Part shown: piece by piece, positions 9,351-19,500 of the stretch
Position numbering within the stretch: position 1 is the first letter of the stretch
Layout of the letters: the number at the start of each line of letters is the position of its first letter
NCBI GenBank assembly: GCA_902800495.1
Contig: CADCET010000017.1
Coordinates: 1 to 53,443, forward strand
Direction of reading: 5' to 3'
DNA: 53,443 bases
Source of the DNA: an uncultured Prevotellaceae bacterium
Lineage (GTDB): Bacteria > Bacteroidota > Bacteroidia > Bacteroidales > Bacteroidaceae
Notes under the pieces: model-generated
Seen by the model: only the letters and a program-made list of their open reading frames with translations
Told to the model about the DNA's origin: nothing
The model's database searches: none
Made by a program: the position numbers and the translations under genes

Positions 9351-9390
9351 AAAAAAGGCCGGAAGTACAAAACTTCCGGCCTCTTTTTTA
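9351..9390 (-). terminator. Terminator after the large secreted protein gene
   Basis: A perfect 10-bp stem, GGCCGGAAGT (9357-9366) with ACTTCCGGCC (9372-9381), loop ACAAA, with T-runs on both sides so it could work in both directions. It ends the 9405-13169 transcript just before the Fic promoter. Confidence 0.85.
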
Positions 9391-9404
9391 AGCTATGTTA
9401 GGGA

Positions 9405-12400
9405 TTACTTAATCACCTTCTCCATCTTCACCGTGCCGTCGCTCATCTGCTTCTTCACGATGACGACACCCTTCTTGGCAACGGGGATGCGCTGGCCGTT
9501 CAGGTCGTAGAGCTCGATGGCGCGAACCTTAGCGGCGGTAGCAGCCTTCTCAACGCCAGTAGCGACTTCATCGTAGAGAGCGCTGTAGTCAACATCAGCT
9601 TTACCAGTGAGGTAGATGTGAACGTCGTCAAGGAATGCCTGCGACAGGTTGCTCCATGTGCAGCCAAGAGTCAGCATACCGTCTTCAACGATGATATTCG
9701 GAATCTCAATATCAGCCATACCATCTTGATGTGTAACCTGAGCCCAACCGGCGGTATTGATATCCTTGTCCATGTCGGCACCCTCTTCAACATCAGGAGT
9801 AGAAGAAATCTTCACATAGACATAAGAGAAGACGTCTTCAGTGATGTCACCTGAGTGGTCACGGCACTTGAACACAATGTTGTAGATACCTGCGGGCAGG
9901 TCGGTAATGGTCTGCTCAGTGGTAGCCTCAGCGTGCCAGCCAGGATGGAAGGCGACGTCCTCAGGATAAGCAGTATTAGCGTTGTGAGTGGGATTCGGTC
10001 CCCAGCTGCTCCAAGCCTCAGCATTACCCTTCAGATTAGTCCAACCAGGAATAGCCATTGTGAAGGCAGGTGCATAGACGTTCGGGTTCTTCACGAATAC
10101 GCTCAGGTCGTGGGTCTGGGCCAGACCCGTCTGCTCGTCCTCGGGGAACAGGTTCTCGCCGGCATTGATCTTCTTGTAGAGAGCAGCCTTCAAGTTGTTC
10201 TTTACCTTCTCAGCCAGTTCATCGTCATCGTCGAAGGCATTCAGAGCCTCCTCGATAATCGGGTTCTCAGGCTCAAGTACCTTGATGGCCTCGGCACCAC
10301 GGCGCAGACGCTCTACGAGCGGAGCCACACCATACATATACATCTTAGACTCACCAGAGGTAAACATCTTCTGAGCCTTCTCAACAACCTCTGCCAGCTC
10401 GTTGATAGCAGTTGTCAGCTGTGCATCGTCAGTCAGCTTGTCAAATGTGTAGTGCTTCTGCCAGTTGGGTTCTTCCTCAGTACCCTCGTTCACCATTTCA
10501 GAGACGCCATGGTACTTGTCGACAGCAGCCTTCATCTCAGTGAACAGAGGCAGATTCACAAACTTCGTGGGAACACCCGAGTTGCTGGGATTCTCGTTCT
10601 GACGGACAACGTCAGCACCGTCCTTGATCTTCTGGTCGTAGTTCTTGCAGAGGGTAGCGTGGTTAATCAGGTCATCACCACACTGGGCAAGTGCCTCAAC
10701 AGCAGCGGTACACTCCGAAGGAGAGGTGTAGGTAGCCTTACCAGCCTCAACCTCAGCAATCTTATTGTTCAGAGCCGTCTGAGCCTCACCGGCGAAGCGC
10801 TCGTCAGCGTTGTCAGCCTGTGTCTTCTTAGCCTTCTCCAGAGCCAGGTCAACCTCGTACATCTCCTTTGCACCATAAGTATCGGGGATATAGGTCATCT
10901 TGACATTGGCCAGGATAACACCGTTCTGCCAGTCATTGTTGGTAGGTTCACCCTCAGCATTCTTAGCAACAATCCAGTTCAGGATATAAGTACCTGAGGT
11001 CTCAGGCTTAAAGTCGATGCTGGTAAAGGTTGAACCCTTCACGGCATCCCTTTTCTCATTCAATCCAGGACCATTCTCAACAACCTGCGAGAACACCTCA
11101 TTGCCTTCAACGTCCGTAATCTGGAACTTCATGTACTTAGCAGCACTGCCAGTCCACATAGCAGAGTTGAACGAGATGTTATAGGTCTTGCCTGCTTCGA
11201 GGCTCAGAGTATGATCGGCATCATTATTACCATAAGAGGTATAGTATGTACGCAGGTACAAGCCATGTGTGAAGTCACCGCCTGCAGCGAAATCTGAGAA
11301 CATACGGTTACCGCCACCATAGTTGTTACCAGGAGTACGCTCTTCACCACCGTCGGCAACGAGCAAGAAGCCCTCAGGAACGGAACCATTAGCACAATCG
11401 TTGAAGTAGCTCAGCGGAATAAGATCATAAGGCAGGTCGGTAACGTCAACGGGACCAACGCTGAACGTGTAGGTTGTATCAACAAAGACTTCCTCATCGA
11501 GCATCACCTCAGCATAGACCTTCTTGATGTTCACAGTGTGACGGCCGTTAGCCAGGTCGGCACCAGCGTATGTCATCTTAATCTCAGAAGCGAAGCCTTC
11601 TGCATCGGGATTAACAGGAGTAATCGTCAGAGCCTGACCATCGAGCGTAGCAACAGCATTAGAGACGTCAGCTCTCTTGTCGAACTTAGCCGTCAACTCC
11701 TTCAGACCAGGAGCAACGTTGAACGAGCCCTGCTCGGGAGAAGCGCTTACAACCGTAGGAAGCACAGCAACGAAGGGATAAGCATCCTCAACAGCGATAG
11801 ACTCATTGTAGAGGGCCTTCTCGTCGACAGCACCAACAACCTCACCGGCACTTGGACCGGAAGTGTACTTCAGCTGGAGGTCGCCAGCAGGATTCTTGAA
11901 GGTAATCTGGACATCGTCAGTAGGATTGATCTCATCACCGAAGAAGATATAGAAGCGACCGTCAGAATAGCCTTCAATAGAGATGATATCAATGGGCTGG
12001 CCATTCACCTTGACAGTAGCACAATCAGCGGGATAGACAACACGGCTTGAGCCGGCAGCCTTGGTCAGTTCAGCCAGATTGGTATCGAAACCGAAGTCAA
12101 TCTGAGCCACGTAAGAAGCGACAAAGGCAGAAGTACCTACCTTGTAAACCTCGAAGCGAACGTTGTCGAAGTAGTATTTGTTGACAACATCCTTGTCGCG
12201 GTTCAGGTCGAAAGCAATGCTCATAATACCATTGCTCTCGAAGTCGGCACTGATGGTACCCTCAGCGGTCAGCGTCTGCCAGTCGGTACTGGTGGTAAAC
12301 TCTGGCATGATAGATCCCATCTTCCATGCACGCGGTTCTTGGTGACAGCCGCCACCGAATGTAGCCACATAGTCAGACTTGACATCCATAGCGAAACGCC

Positions 12401-13169
12401 ACTTCGTACCTTCAGTGAGCTGTTCGGGGAATTTGATGAAGAGCTGCGTACACCAGTCTTCCTTAACACCCGTCTTGGTGGTCAGTGTCAAACCGCGAGA
12501 GCCATCCTTACCGGCACCTTCTTCAATGGTAGTAGGCTCATGCGCTTTCTTATCGTCGTCGGCCTCGCCGCCACTGAGAACCACATCGAACGAGCTGTAA
12601 TCATCGTTCTCGAAGTCGCTATTGGTAAGGATGTTCACCCAGCCAACCTGCTTTGCGCCCTCATTCTTCTCAACCTCGATGCTGTTAAGAATAACACGTG
12701 TATTCCAGGCAGAACCCTTGATAGCCGTGATATAGACAAAGCCATACTCCTTCTTGATCTTCTCCAAGTCGACAACGTAGGTTCCATCCTCTTCCTGTGT
12801 CGTGTAACCTGCAGTGGCAGGAACGATAAGATGATCGTTTTTACCATCGCTCTTATCACTGTTAAGGAAGATACGCGGCGTAGAACCGTCCACGTCGCCA
12901 GCTTCATTACAGCCAACCATGTTGACATAGAGCTTAGAATAAGCACCAAGGTCAAGATAAGCGCTGCAATCGGAGTCGCCGAATGCACAACCACTGACCT
13001 CGCCGATGTGATATTCGGCTTGGAAGTCGCCAGTCTTTACGGCATTAAGACCCCAACCATCATGAGTGAAGAAGCCATCCGCCGTCAGCGGAATACGCTC
13101 TGCACTTACATTCGTTGCACCCAGCAGCATGGCTGCCAGCACAACAAGAAATTGGTAAGTTTTTTTCAT
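9405..13169 (-). CDS. Large secreted multidomain protein, probable surface glycan-binding protein
   Basis: 1254 residues with a signal peptide (cleavage near NVSA-ER). No catalytic motif was recognised. Regions: an N-terminal beta domain (about 24-170) with a homologue in the neighbour at 13452-16208 (LTAD.F..., PRIFLN, ITAIKG); a CBM4/9/22-like jelly roll (about 175-345, ILTNSDFE ... YYFDNVRFEVY); Ig-like regions (about 350-560, including ASPEQGSFNVAPGLKELTAKF); a PEGF..VADGGEE domain also found in the GH98 protein (about 565-750); a helical stretch (about 760-1010); another lectin-like domain (about 1030-1190); and a C-terminal tail IELYDLNGQRIPVAKKGVVI like other exported Bacteroidetes proteins. 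It has its own promoter (13223-13230) with operator and its own terminator. Binding of the PUL substrate at the surface is inferred from modules and context. Confidence 0.7.
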   Translation of the reverse strand: MKKTYQFLVVLAAMLLGATNVSAERIPLTADGFFTHDGWGLNAVKTGDFQAEYHIGEVSGCAFGDSDCSAYLDLGAYSKLYVNMVGCNEAGDVDGSTPRIFLNSDKSDGKNDHLIVPATAGYTTQEEDGTYVVDLEKIKKEYGFVYITAIKGSAWNTRVILNSIEVEKNEGAKQVGWVNILTNSDFENDDYSSFDVVLSGGEADDDKKAHEPTTIEEGAGKDGSRGLTLTTKTGVKEDWCTQLFIKFPEQLTEGTKWRFAMDVKSDYVATFGGGCHQEPRAWKMGSIMPEFTTSTDWQTLTAEGTISADFESNGIMSIAFDLNRDKDVVNKYYFDNVRFEVYKVGTSAFVASYVAQIDFGFDTNLAELTKAAGSSRVVYPADCATVKVNGQPIDIISIEGYSDGRFYIFFGDEINPTDDVQITFKNPAGDLQLKYTSGPSAGEVVGAVDEKALYNESIAVEDAYPFVAVLPTVVSASPEQGSFNVAPGLKELTAKFDKRADVSNAVATLDGQALTITPVNPDAEGFASEIKMTYAGADLANGRHTVNIKKVYAEVMLDEEVFVDTTYTFSVGPVDVTDLPYDLIPLSYFNDCANGSVPEGFLLVADGGEERTPGNNYGGGNRMFSDFAAGGDFTHGLYLRTYYTSYGNNDADHTLSLEAGKTYNISFNSAMWTGSAAKYMKFQITDVEGNEVFSQVVENGPGLNEKRDAVKGSTFTSIDFKPETSGTYILNWIVAKNAEGEPTNNDWQNGVILANVKMTYIPDTYGAKEMYEVDLALEKAKKTQADNADERFAGEAQTALNNKIAEVEAGKATYTSPSECTAAVEALAQCGDDLINHATLCKNYDQKIKDGADVVRQNENPSNSGVPTKFVNLPLFTEMKAAVDKYHGVSEMVNEGTEEEPNWQKHYTFDKLTDDAQLTTAINELAEVVEKAQKMFTSGESKMYMYGVAPLVERLRRGAEAIKVLEPENPIIEEALNAFDDDDELAEKVKNNLKAALYKKINAGENLFPEDEQTGLAQTHDLSVFVKNPNVYAPAFTMAIPGWTNLKGNAEAWSSWGPNPTHNANTAYPEDVAFHPGWHAEATTEQTITDLPAGIYNIVFKCRDHSGDITEDVFSYVYVKISSTPDVEEGADMDKDINTAGWAQVTHQDGMADIEIPNIIVEDGMLTLGCTWSNLSQAFLDDVHIYLTGKADVDYSALYDEVATGVEKAATAAKVRAIELYDLNGQRIPVAKKGVVIVKKQMSDGTVKMEKVIK

Positions 13170-13222
13170 GTTTTAATGTTTTTAGTGAATAATATAAATT
13201 AATAGGTTGAAAATTCTGGGTG

Positions 13223-13230
13223 CAAAGATA
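13223..13230 (-). promoter_or_regulatory. -7 box TATCTTTG of the 9405-13169 gene
   Basis: Perfect TAnnTTTG on the minus strand, about 53 nt upstream of the ATG at 13169. The candidate operator starts 32 bp upstream of it. Confidence 0.75.
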
Positions 13231-13261
13231 AAGCCCTGCGGTGAAAAGGGCTTTATTACTT

Positions 13262-13287
13262 GTTTCATTGACTTTTCTTTTTGTTCT
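13262..13287 (-). promoter_or_regulatory. Candidate HTCS operator
   Basis: Half-sites GTTTC (13262-13266) and GTTCT (13283-13287), 21 bp apart, with the T-rich block TTTTCTTTTTGT between them. The block also occurs, at the same distance from the half-site, at 20570-20595 and 37241-37266. Confidence 0.6.
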
Positions 13288-13357
13288 GCCGCCTAAAAAA
13301 CACGGTTTACAAGCCATAATCCGACAATTATGAATAGTGCGACGACCCTCGCTGAAT

Positions 13358-13391
13358 AAAAAAGGGACTCGCCGTATGTGTGGCGAGTCCC
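13358..13391 (-). terminator. Terminator after the 13452-16208 gene
   Basis: A perfect 10-bp stem, GGGACTCGCC (13364-13373) with GGCGAGTCCC (13382-13391). On the minus strand it is followed by a T-run (complement of 13358-13363). The spacer 13392-13451 holds further small inverted repeats and no gene. Confidence 0.85.
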
Positions 13392-13451
13392 ATTGGACTT
13401 CGTTCGAAGTCGTTCACGTTCGGAAGAATCTGAGCAAGCTCAGTTCTTCTC

Positions 13452-16208
13452 TTACTTAATCACGACCTTCTTGCCATTGATGATGTTCAGACCCTTCTTG
13501 GGCTGAGCCACACGCTGACCATTCAGGTTGTAGATCTCGGCATTGTCGCTATTCAGCTTCACCTCGCTCACACCTGTGGCAGTGCGACCAGTCTGAGCTT
13601 CTGCTGACAGCAGCAGATACCAAACTGTACCCTTATTAGAGTTGTCCCAAGGCATACGGATATTATTCAGCTTAGCCGATCCATACTGTGTCAAGTCAAG
13701 CTCATAAATACCATTCTCGCCCACAGTAGCGTCAATCCATACATATTTGCCACTATCATCAGCAGAGTAGTCACCCAGATTCTCCTTGATATCAATCTCG
13801 TGATTCAGATTCAATACCAACTTCAGACCCGGAGTTGCCACGATAGTCAGCTTAGCGTAGTTAGACAGGTCGGCGAAAGCGTCCTTGCTCTTCAAACCAT
13901 AGACCATCTCACCATTACCAATCTTCTTACAGAGGTTCATAGCAGCATTGCCACCAGTGAACATACTTGCAGTCAGATCAACAAACGAACCCTCGGGCTT
14001 GCCAGGATCCTGCTCTTCTACGATTGCAGGAATGTCAACAACCTCAGTGGCAGGATAGGTCTCCAGATAAACACTGTTGATAACAGCTTCACCAGGAGCG
14101 GTAGCATTGTCACCAGACAGGCAAATCTCGTCACACTGCAGCAGATACTCATTATAGTCATTGGGAGCCAGTTTCTCAAGTTCATCCTTAATGAGGAACT
14201 CATTGATACCGTCATGAGCATAGAGTGTCAGGTTTGAACCACCCTTATAGAAGAGGATACGGAAACGGTCGCCCTGGTTCATTGTGCAGTTCACCACTAA
14301 CTTCTTGTACTTCGAGATATCGCCATTGGGCAAACCGATGTTACGCAGCTGGTTGTACCAAGTGGTCGACCAAGTGAAGGTCTTCGTTTCAGCATTCCAA
14401 GTCGTATTGGTGTTCGACGGATTCTCAAAGGTAGCAAAGACTTTCTCAGTGGCAGTCGAGTAGGTCTCCAGATATACGCTATTGATGACAGCTTCACCAG
14501 GAGCAGAGCCATTGTCACCAGACAGGCAAATCTCGTCACACTGCAGCAGATACTCATTATAGTCATTGGGAGCCAGCTTCTCAAGCTCATCCTTAATAAT
14601 AAACTCATTGACACCGTCATGAGCATAGAGCGTCAGGTTTGAACCACCCTTGTAGAAGAGGATACGGATACGATCACCCTGGTTCATTGTGCAGTTCACC
14701 ACTAACTTCCTGTACTTCGAGATATTGCCATTGGGCAAACCAATGTTACGCAACTGGTTGTACCAAGTGGTCGACCAGGTAAAGGTCTTCGTTGCAGCAT
14801 TCCAAGTCGTATTGGTGTTCGACGGATTCTCAAAGGTAGCATAAACACGTTCAACATCAGAAGCCTCCTCTTTCTGGAATGCCTCAACTGCAGCCTTCAG
14901 ATCACGACGGGCAGCATCCATCGCAGCAATGATTGCATCGGGATTAGCCGGATCACAGCGTGTATAAGCAACCTTTCTGGCTATAGCAATAGCCCTTCTC
15001 AAATTATAGATAAGTTCCTCATCTGTTTCCTGGCTCAAATCAATCTTCTCAGCATTTGCGATAGCGTCCCTCACCCATTTACGGTTCAGGCCGATCCAAT
15101 CACGGGGTGTACCGTCCGGGCCCTTGATGAGAGGATCGTTGAAGACACGCTCCTGAAGTACAATGCCTGTAATGGTTACATTACCACCATTCTTACCCTT
15201 AATGGCATTCAGATGAGCAAATTCGTAGGCCTTCAGGTCTACCACAACAGCACCGTCTACGGGATCATCCGTCAGTTGGATATAGCTACCGCCATTGGCG
15301 TCACCGCCACCATTGCCGGGATCCTTACGGTTCAGCATGATACGCGGAGTACCTTCAGACACATATAAGATAAGCTTGTCATAGCAAGACAGGTCAGCAA
15401 AATACAAGTAGCGAACGCTATTGTCGCCAAAAGCCTGACCGGTAGAAGTATTCAAATTAAAGGCGCAAGAAGCAGGAGTACCAACAACAGGATTAAGATT
15501 GTCATCCCAATGCTTGAACATATCAGCAGTCAGAGGGGTATAGCCCTCTGCTAACTCCAGAGCAGCAATAGCTCCATCAACAGCAGCCTTGGCTGCAGCC
15601 AAAGACTCTTCCGTAGCATTTGCGTCGGCCAGAGCATCTTTTGCATTAGAAATAGCAGTGGTCAGATCTGCAAAACTTGCAGCAGTTCTACCAATGGCAC
15701 TCTGCTTTTCACCAGCAGCTATCGAAGCCTCCAGATTATTCTTGCTCAATGCCAAGGGATCGTCACCCTTTTCCAGATAGACATAATCGACAACCACCTC
15801 ACCTGGAGCTGCTTGATTACTACCAGACAAACAGATTTCGGTAGCAGCGGCAAGGAAGTCTGTCGGAATTGTTGTGAGATCAAACGTCGTTTCGCCCGAT
15901 TGTTCAACCCAAAGCGTCTGATTATCACCACCTTTATAGACAAGGATACGGAACTTGTCACCAGCGTTAATAGTACACTTAATCACCAACTTCGTATAAG
16001 CGCCAAGACCCGACGTCGGAAGACCGATGTTACGGAGCTGATTGTAATAAGTTGTAGACCAAGTGAAGGTCTTTGTAGCAGAATCCCACGTCGTGTTGGT
16101 GTTCGACGGGTTTCCAAAGGTTGCATAAACCTTCTCTCCTGCGTTTGCCACACCTACAGCACCAAGCAAGAGTGCCAGCGTAAGCATTGATTTAGTAAAA
16201 AATTTCAT
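13452..16208 (-). CDS. Secreted repeat protein with three copies of a beta domain, probable glycan-binding
   Basis: 918 residues with a signal peptide (GVANA-GE). Three copies of a domain of about 130 residues begin with YATF(G/E)NPSNTNTTW and contain YNQLRNIGLP, RILxYKGG and EICLSG: about 28-150, 455-585 and 592-722. Copies 2 and 3 are almost identical, also in DNA (about 14045-14430 against 14450-14840), so the duplication is recent or kept uniform. Between copies 1 and 2 lies a helical stretch and a domain (about 220-340, LTADMFKHWDD ... NAIKG) homologous to the N-terminus of the 9405-13169 protein; a related domain (about 755-880) precedes the tail AEIYNLNGQRVAQPKKGLNII. No enzyme motif was recognised. 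It is a single-gene unit with promoter, operator and terminator. Surface glycan binding is inferred. Confidence 0.7.
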   Translation of the reverse strand: MKFFTKSMLTLALLLGAVGVANAGEKVYATFGNPSNTNTTWDSATKTFTWSTTYYNQLRNIGLPTSGLGAYTKLVIKCTINAGDKFRILVYKGGDNQTLWVEQSGETTFDLTTIPTDFLAAATEICLSGSNQAAPGEVVVDYVYLEKGDDPLALSKNNLEASIAAGEKQSAIGRTAASFADLTTAISNAKDALADANATEESLAAAKAAVDGAIAALELAEGYTPLTADMFKHWDDNLNPVVGTPASCAFNLNTSTGQAFGDNSVRYLYFADLSCYDKLILYVSEGTPRIMLNRKDPGNGGGDANGGSYIQLTDDPVDGAVVVDLKAYEFAHLNAIKGKNGGNVTITGIVLQERVFNDPLIKGPDGTPRDWIGLNRKWVRDAIANAEKIDLSQETDEELIYNLRRAIAIARKVAYTRCDPANPDAIIAAMDAARRDLKAAVEAFQKEEASDVERVYATFENPSNTNTTWNAATKTFTWSTTWYNQLRNIGLPNGNISKYRKLVVNCTMNQGDRIRILFYKGGSNLTLYAHDGVNEFIIKDELEKLAPNDYNEYLLQCDEICLSGDNGSAPGEAVINSVYLETYSTATEKVFATFENPSNTNTTWNAETKTFTWSTTWYNQLRNIGLPNGDISKYKKLVVNCTMNQGDRFRILFYKGGSNLTLYAHDGINEFLIKDELEKLAPNDYNEYLLQCDEICLSGDNATAPGEAVINSVYLETYPATEVVDIPAIVEEQDPGKPEGSFVDLTASMFTGGNAAMNLCKKIGNGEMVYGLKSKDAFADLSNYAKLTIVATPGLKLVLNLNHEIDIKENLGDYSADDSGKYVWIDATVGENGIYELDLTQYGSAKLNNIRMPWDNSNKGTVWYLLLSAEAQTGRTATGVSEVKLNSDNAEIYNLNGQRVAQPKKGLNIINGKKVVIK
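14045..14840. repeat. Tandem duplication of about 400 nt inside the secreted repeat protein gene
   Basis: Two adjacent copies, about 14045-14430 and 14450-14840, encode domain copies 3 and 2 and are nearly identical over long stretches. They could recombine and change the number of domains. Confidence 0.75.
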
Positions 16209-16259
16209 AATCTAAATTGTTTTAAATTAATAAATTAGGTTAATATCTACTTTTGGGTG

Positions 16260-16267
16260 CAAAGTTA
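16260..16267 (-). promoter_or_regulatory. -7 box TAACTTTG of the secreted repeat protein gene
   Basis: Perfect TAnnTTTG on the minus strand, about 51 nt upstream of the ATG at 16208. The operator candidate begins 32 bp further upstream. Confidence 0.75.
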
Positions 16268-16298
16268 AGCGAAAACGAAGAAATAGGTTTTTCTGCGT

Positions 16299-16324
16299 GT
16301 ATCGTCTTTTTTCACTTTTGTTTC
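16299..16324 (-). promoter_or_regulatory. Candidate HTCS operator
   Basis: Half-sites GTATC (16299-16303) and GTTTC (16320-16324), exactly 21 bp apart, at the same distance from the -7 box as the other sites. The T-rich middle is less conserved, about 17 of 26 positions matching the copy at 37241. Confidence 0.5.
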
Positions 16325-16452
16325 ATCTCTTAAATCCCGTATAACAGTCCGAATCAATTCAACCGCAAAGATAACACTTTTCCCTAAACGACGCAAACGT
16401 TTTCGTACTTTTTTTTGCGTCACCTGTTTTTTTAACACTTCCGTCCCAGACC

Positions 16453-16511
16453 TTTGCTTACGGTAAAGTCCAGGTTTACCGTAAGCAAACCTGGACTTTA
16501 CCGTAAGCAAA
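16453..16511. repeat. Perfect 25-bp inverted repeat built from three TTTACCGTAAGCAAA copies
   Basis: Arms 16453-16477 and 16487-16511 are perfect reverse complements around a 9-nt loop. The loop plus its edges forms another copy of TTTACCGTAAGCAAA, so the 15-mer occurs three times (one inverted, two direct). A near copy, TTTACTGTAAGCAAA, lies at 39770-39784. It sits in the gap (16325-16596) between the HTCS stop and the next promoter, where no gene was seen. Confidence 0.8.
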
Positions 16512-16596
16512 CCCTGGGGGCTCAAGAAGCCTTACAAATGTTCCCCAAAAATCCCTCGGAGCGACAATCGTCGTCCCAACATAAATCATTATATAA

Positions 16597-19500
16597 TTAT
16601 CCCTCGCGCTCAGCATACTCCGAGGGCGATACGCCGAAGTGCTTGCGGAAGACGGTAGAGAAGTGGGCAAGGTTGGAGAATCCGACGGCGTAGGCCACCT
16701 GCGTGATGTTCACCTTCTGCTCCTTGAGGAGGCGGGCAGCCTGCTCTAAGCGGATGTTACGGATGAACTCGCTGGTGGATATACCAGTGAGATCCTTCAT
16801 CTTACGATGGAGCTGTGCACGGCTGATGCCGACCTCCTGCGTGAGCATGTCGACATTGAAGTCGCTGTTCGACAGGTTCTTGTTGAGAACCTTCATGATG
16901 CGCTCCATCAACAGCTCGTCGTTGCCTTTCAACTCTGGCTGCTCTAAGAGTTCTGCCTGCTGCTGGGCACCGCTGAACTTTCCCTTGAGGTGGAGTCGCG
17001 AGTGGATAAGGTTCTCGATGTTCATGTGCAGCTCCTCCATGTTGAAGGGCTTGGCCAGGAAGGCGTCGGCACCGCGCTCCAGACCTTCGAGGCGGTTGCC
17101 GACATCGGCTTTGGAGGTGAGCATGATGACGGGCAGGTGCGAGATGTTGAGATTGGTCTTGATCATGCGGAGCATGGTGAAGCCATCCATCTCGGGCATC
17201 ATCACGTCGCTGATGACGAGGTCGTAGGGGTTGGTGAGCAACTCCTTCAAGCCCTCGCGGCCGTTGGAGCAGATACTAAACTTATAGTAATGTCCCAGCT
17301 CAGAACTGATATAATTGCCTATCTCCCGGTCGTCGTCGACGATGAGCACGCGGTAACGGGCACTGCTGTTGGCCGCTGGTTGCTGACTGGCGTGTGCCGG
17401 CTGCTGCGATGTGTTCTCTATCTCCTCGGGCTTGAGGTGGGCATTGCCTAACGGCAGTTTGACGGTGAAGACGGAGCCTTGCTGCCCGTCGGAGCGGTTC
17501 TCGGCAGTGATGGTGCCATGGTGCATGTCGACAATCATCTTACAGAGGTTCAGGCCGATGCCCGTACCGTCGATATGCATCCGCCGTGAGTTGCCGCCCT
17601 GATAGAAGCGCTCAAAGATATGGCGGAGGCTGTCGTTGTCGAGGCCAACGCCGTTGTCGGTGACTCTGACGGTGGCATAATCGCCATCCTCAGTAAGGCT
17701 GATGGTGATGGCACCACCGTCCTGACTGTATTTGAAGGCATTCGACAGGAGGTTGGTGACCACCTTGTCGAACTGTCCGCGGTCGACCCACACGTCGAGG
17801 CTTTCGAGACCGTCGTGTACGAATCGGAAGTCGATGTTGCGCTCCTGGGCGTTGTACTCGAACATCTTGCTCAGGCTGGCCACGAAGGGGACGAGGTCGG
17901 TCTGCTCGCAGTGGAGGTGCATCTGCTGCTTGTCAATCTTGCGGACGTCGAGAATCTGGTTGACGAGGTTGAGTATGCGCTGGGCGTTATGCTCGATGGT
18001 GTCAACGTCGCGCCGAGCATCTTTCTGGTCGTCGTTCAGACGACGGCGCAGATTGGCAAGGGGCGACATGATGAGCGTCAGCGGCGAGCGTATGTCGTGC
18101 GTAGCGTTGATGAGGAACTTCATCTTCTCCTCGTTGAGCTGCTCGTTGGCACGGCGACGGTAAGTCAGGAAGATATAGGTGGCTAACGAAGCCAAGATGG
18201 CGAAATAGATGAAATAGGCGAGCAGCGAACGGTACCAGGGAGCACGGACGGTGATGACAATCACCTTCACGGGTGTATAGTCGCCCTGTCCCACAGCTGC
18301 CCTGACGGCAATGCGGTATGTGCCGGGCTGCAGGTGGTTCAGCGTTATCTCGTTGTTGCCCGGCATATTGCTGATCCACTCTCCGTTGTTGATGCTGTAC
18401 TCATAGACGCTGTTCATCGGGTTGTCGAAGTTGAACTGCGAGAAACCGAGGGTGACGGTGTGGTCGAGATAGCTCAGGGTAAAGTAATTGCTCTCGACGA
18501 CAGCCTGGTCGGTAATCTGCACGCCGTTAAGCACGGTGCGCGTGTTGACAGCCTGATTGCCGACGTAGAAGGCCGAAAGATGCAGCGGTGCAGGTTTCAC
18601 GTGCTCGGCCTTGATGTCTTTAGGCGAGAAGACGGTCAGTCCGTCGTTAGTACCGAAGTAGATGACATCGTTGTCGGCGTGCATACCCACGCCGTAAAGA
18701 TACTCCTTGGTGATGAGTCCGTTGCCGCCGATATGCCCTATGAATTGGCGCTTGGAATCGTCATACTGCCAGATGCCCATCGACGTAGAACACCAGACAT
18801 CGCCGTCGTTGGACTGGACGATATAGTTGACGGTCTTGTTCTTGAGCTGTTCGCTGCCAGGGAACAGTATCGTTTGGCGCTTCTTATGGTCGTAGAGATA
18901 AAGTCCACGGTCGGTGCCAATGGCAATATTGCCGTCTTGCAGTTCGCAGACAGAGAAGCAGATGATGCCGTCGAGCTGCTGGTTCCAGCCATGAGAGAGG
19001 AAGGAACCCGTGCGGGGGTCGAAGCAGGAAACGCCCGAAGCGGTGCCCATCCAGATGACGCCGTCGCGGTCGGACGACATACACATAATCCAGTCGTTGC
19101 AGAGGTGTCCCACCTTGACAGTGTCGCCATTGTTGTTACGATAGTTCTTCAGCGCGCCCGTCGCGGGGTTATAGACACAGAATCCGCGCGAGAAAGTGCT
19201 GATATAGATATTCCCCTGCTCGTCGCTGGTCATATCGTTGAAGCGGTCGCAGTCGAAAGTCACCTTCTGTTGCGAAGCCCCCGTCAGAGGATTGTAGGTA
19301 TAAAGTGCATCGGCGGTGCCAACCCAGTAACTGCCACGCTTGTCGCGGAAGATGAACTCGACGGCATCGGGCGCTGAGGGGTGGGCCACGATGCTGCCCT
19401 TCTGGTTGAAGCCATAGACGCCCACGCCTTGCACCGTACACCAGGTAATGCCACCATCGCCCTCGCAGACCGAACTGATGGGGGCGCTGACATTGACATC

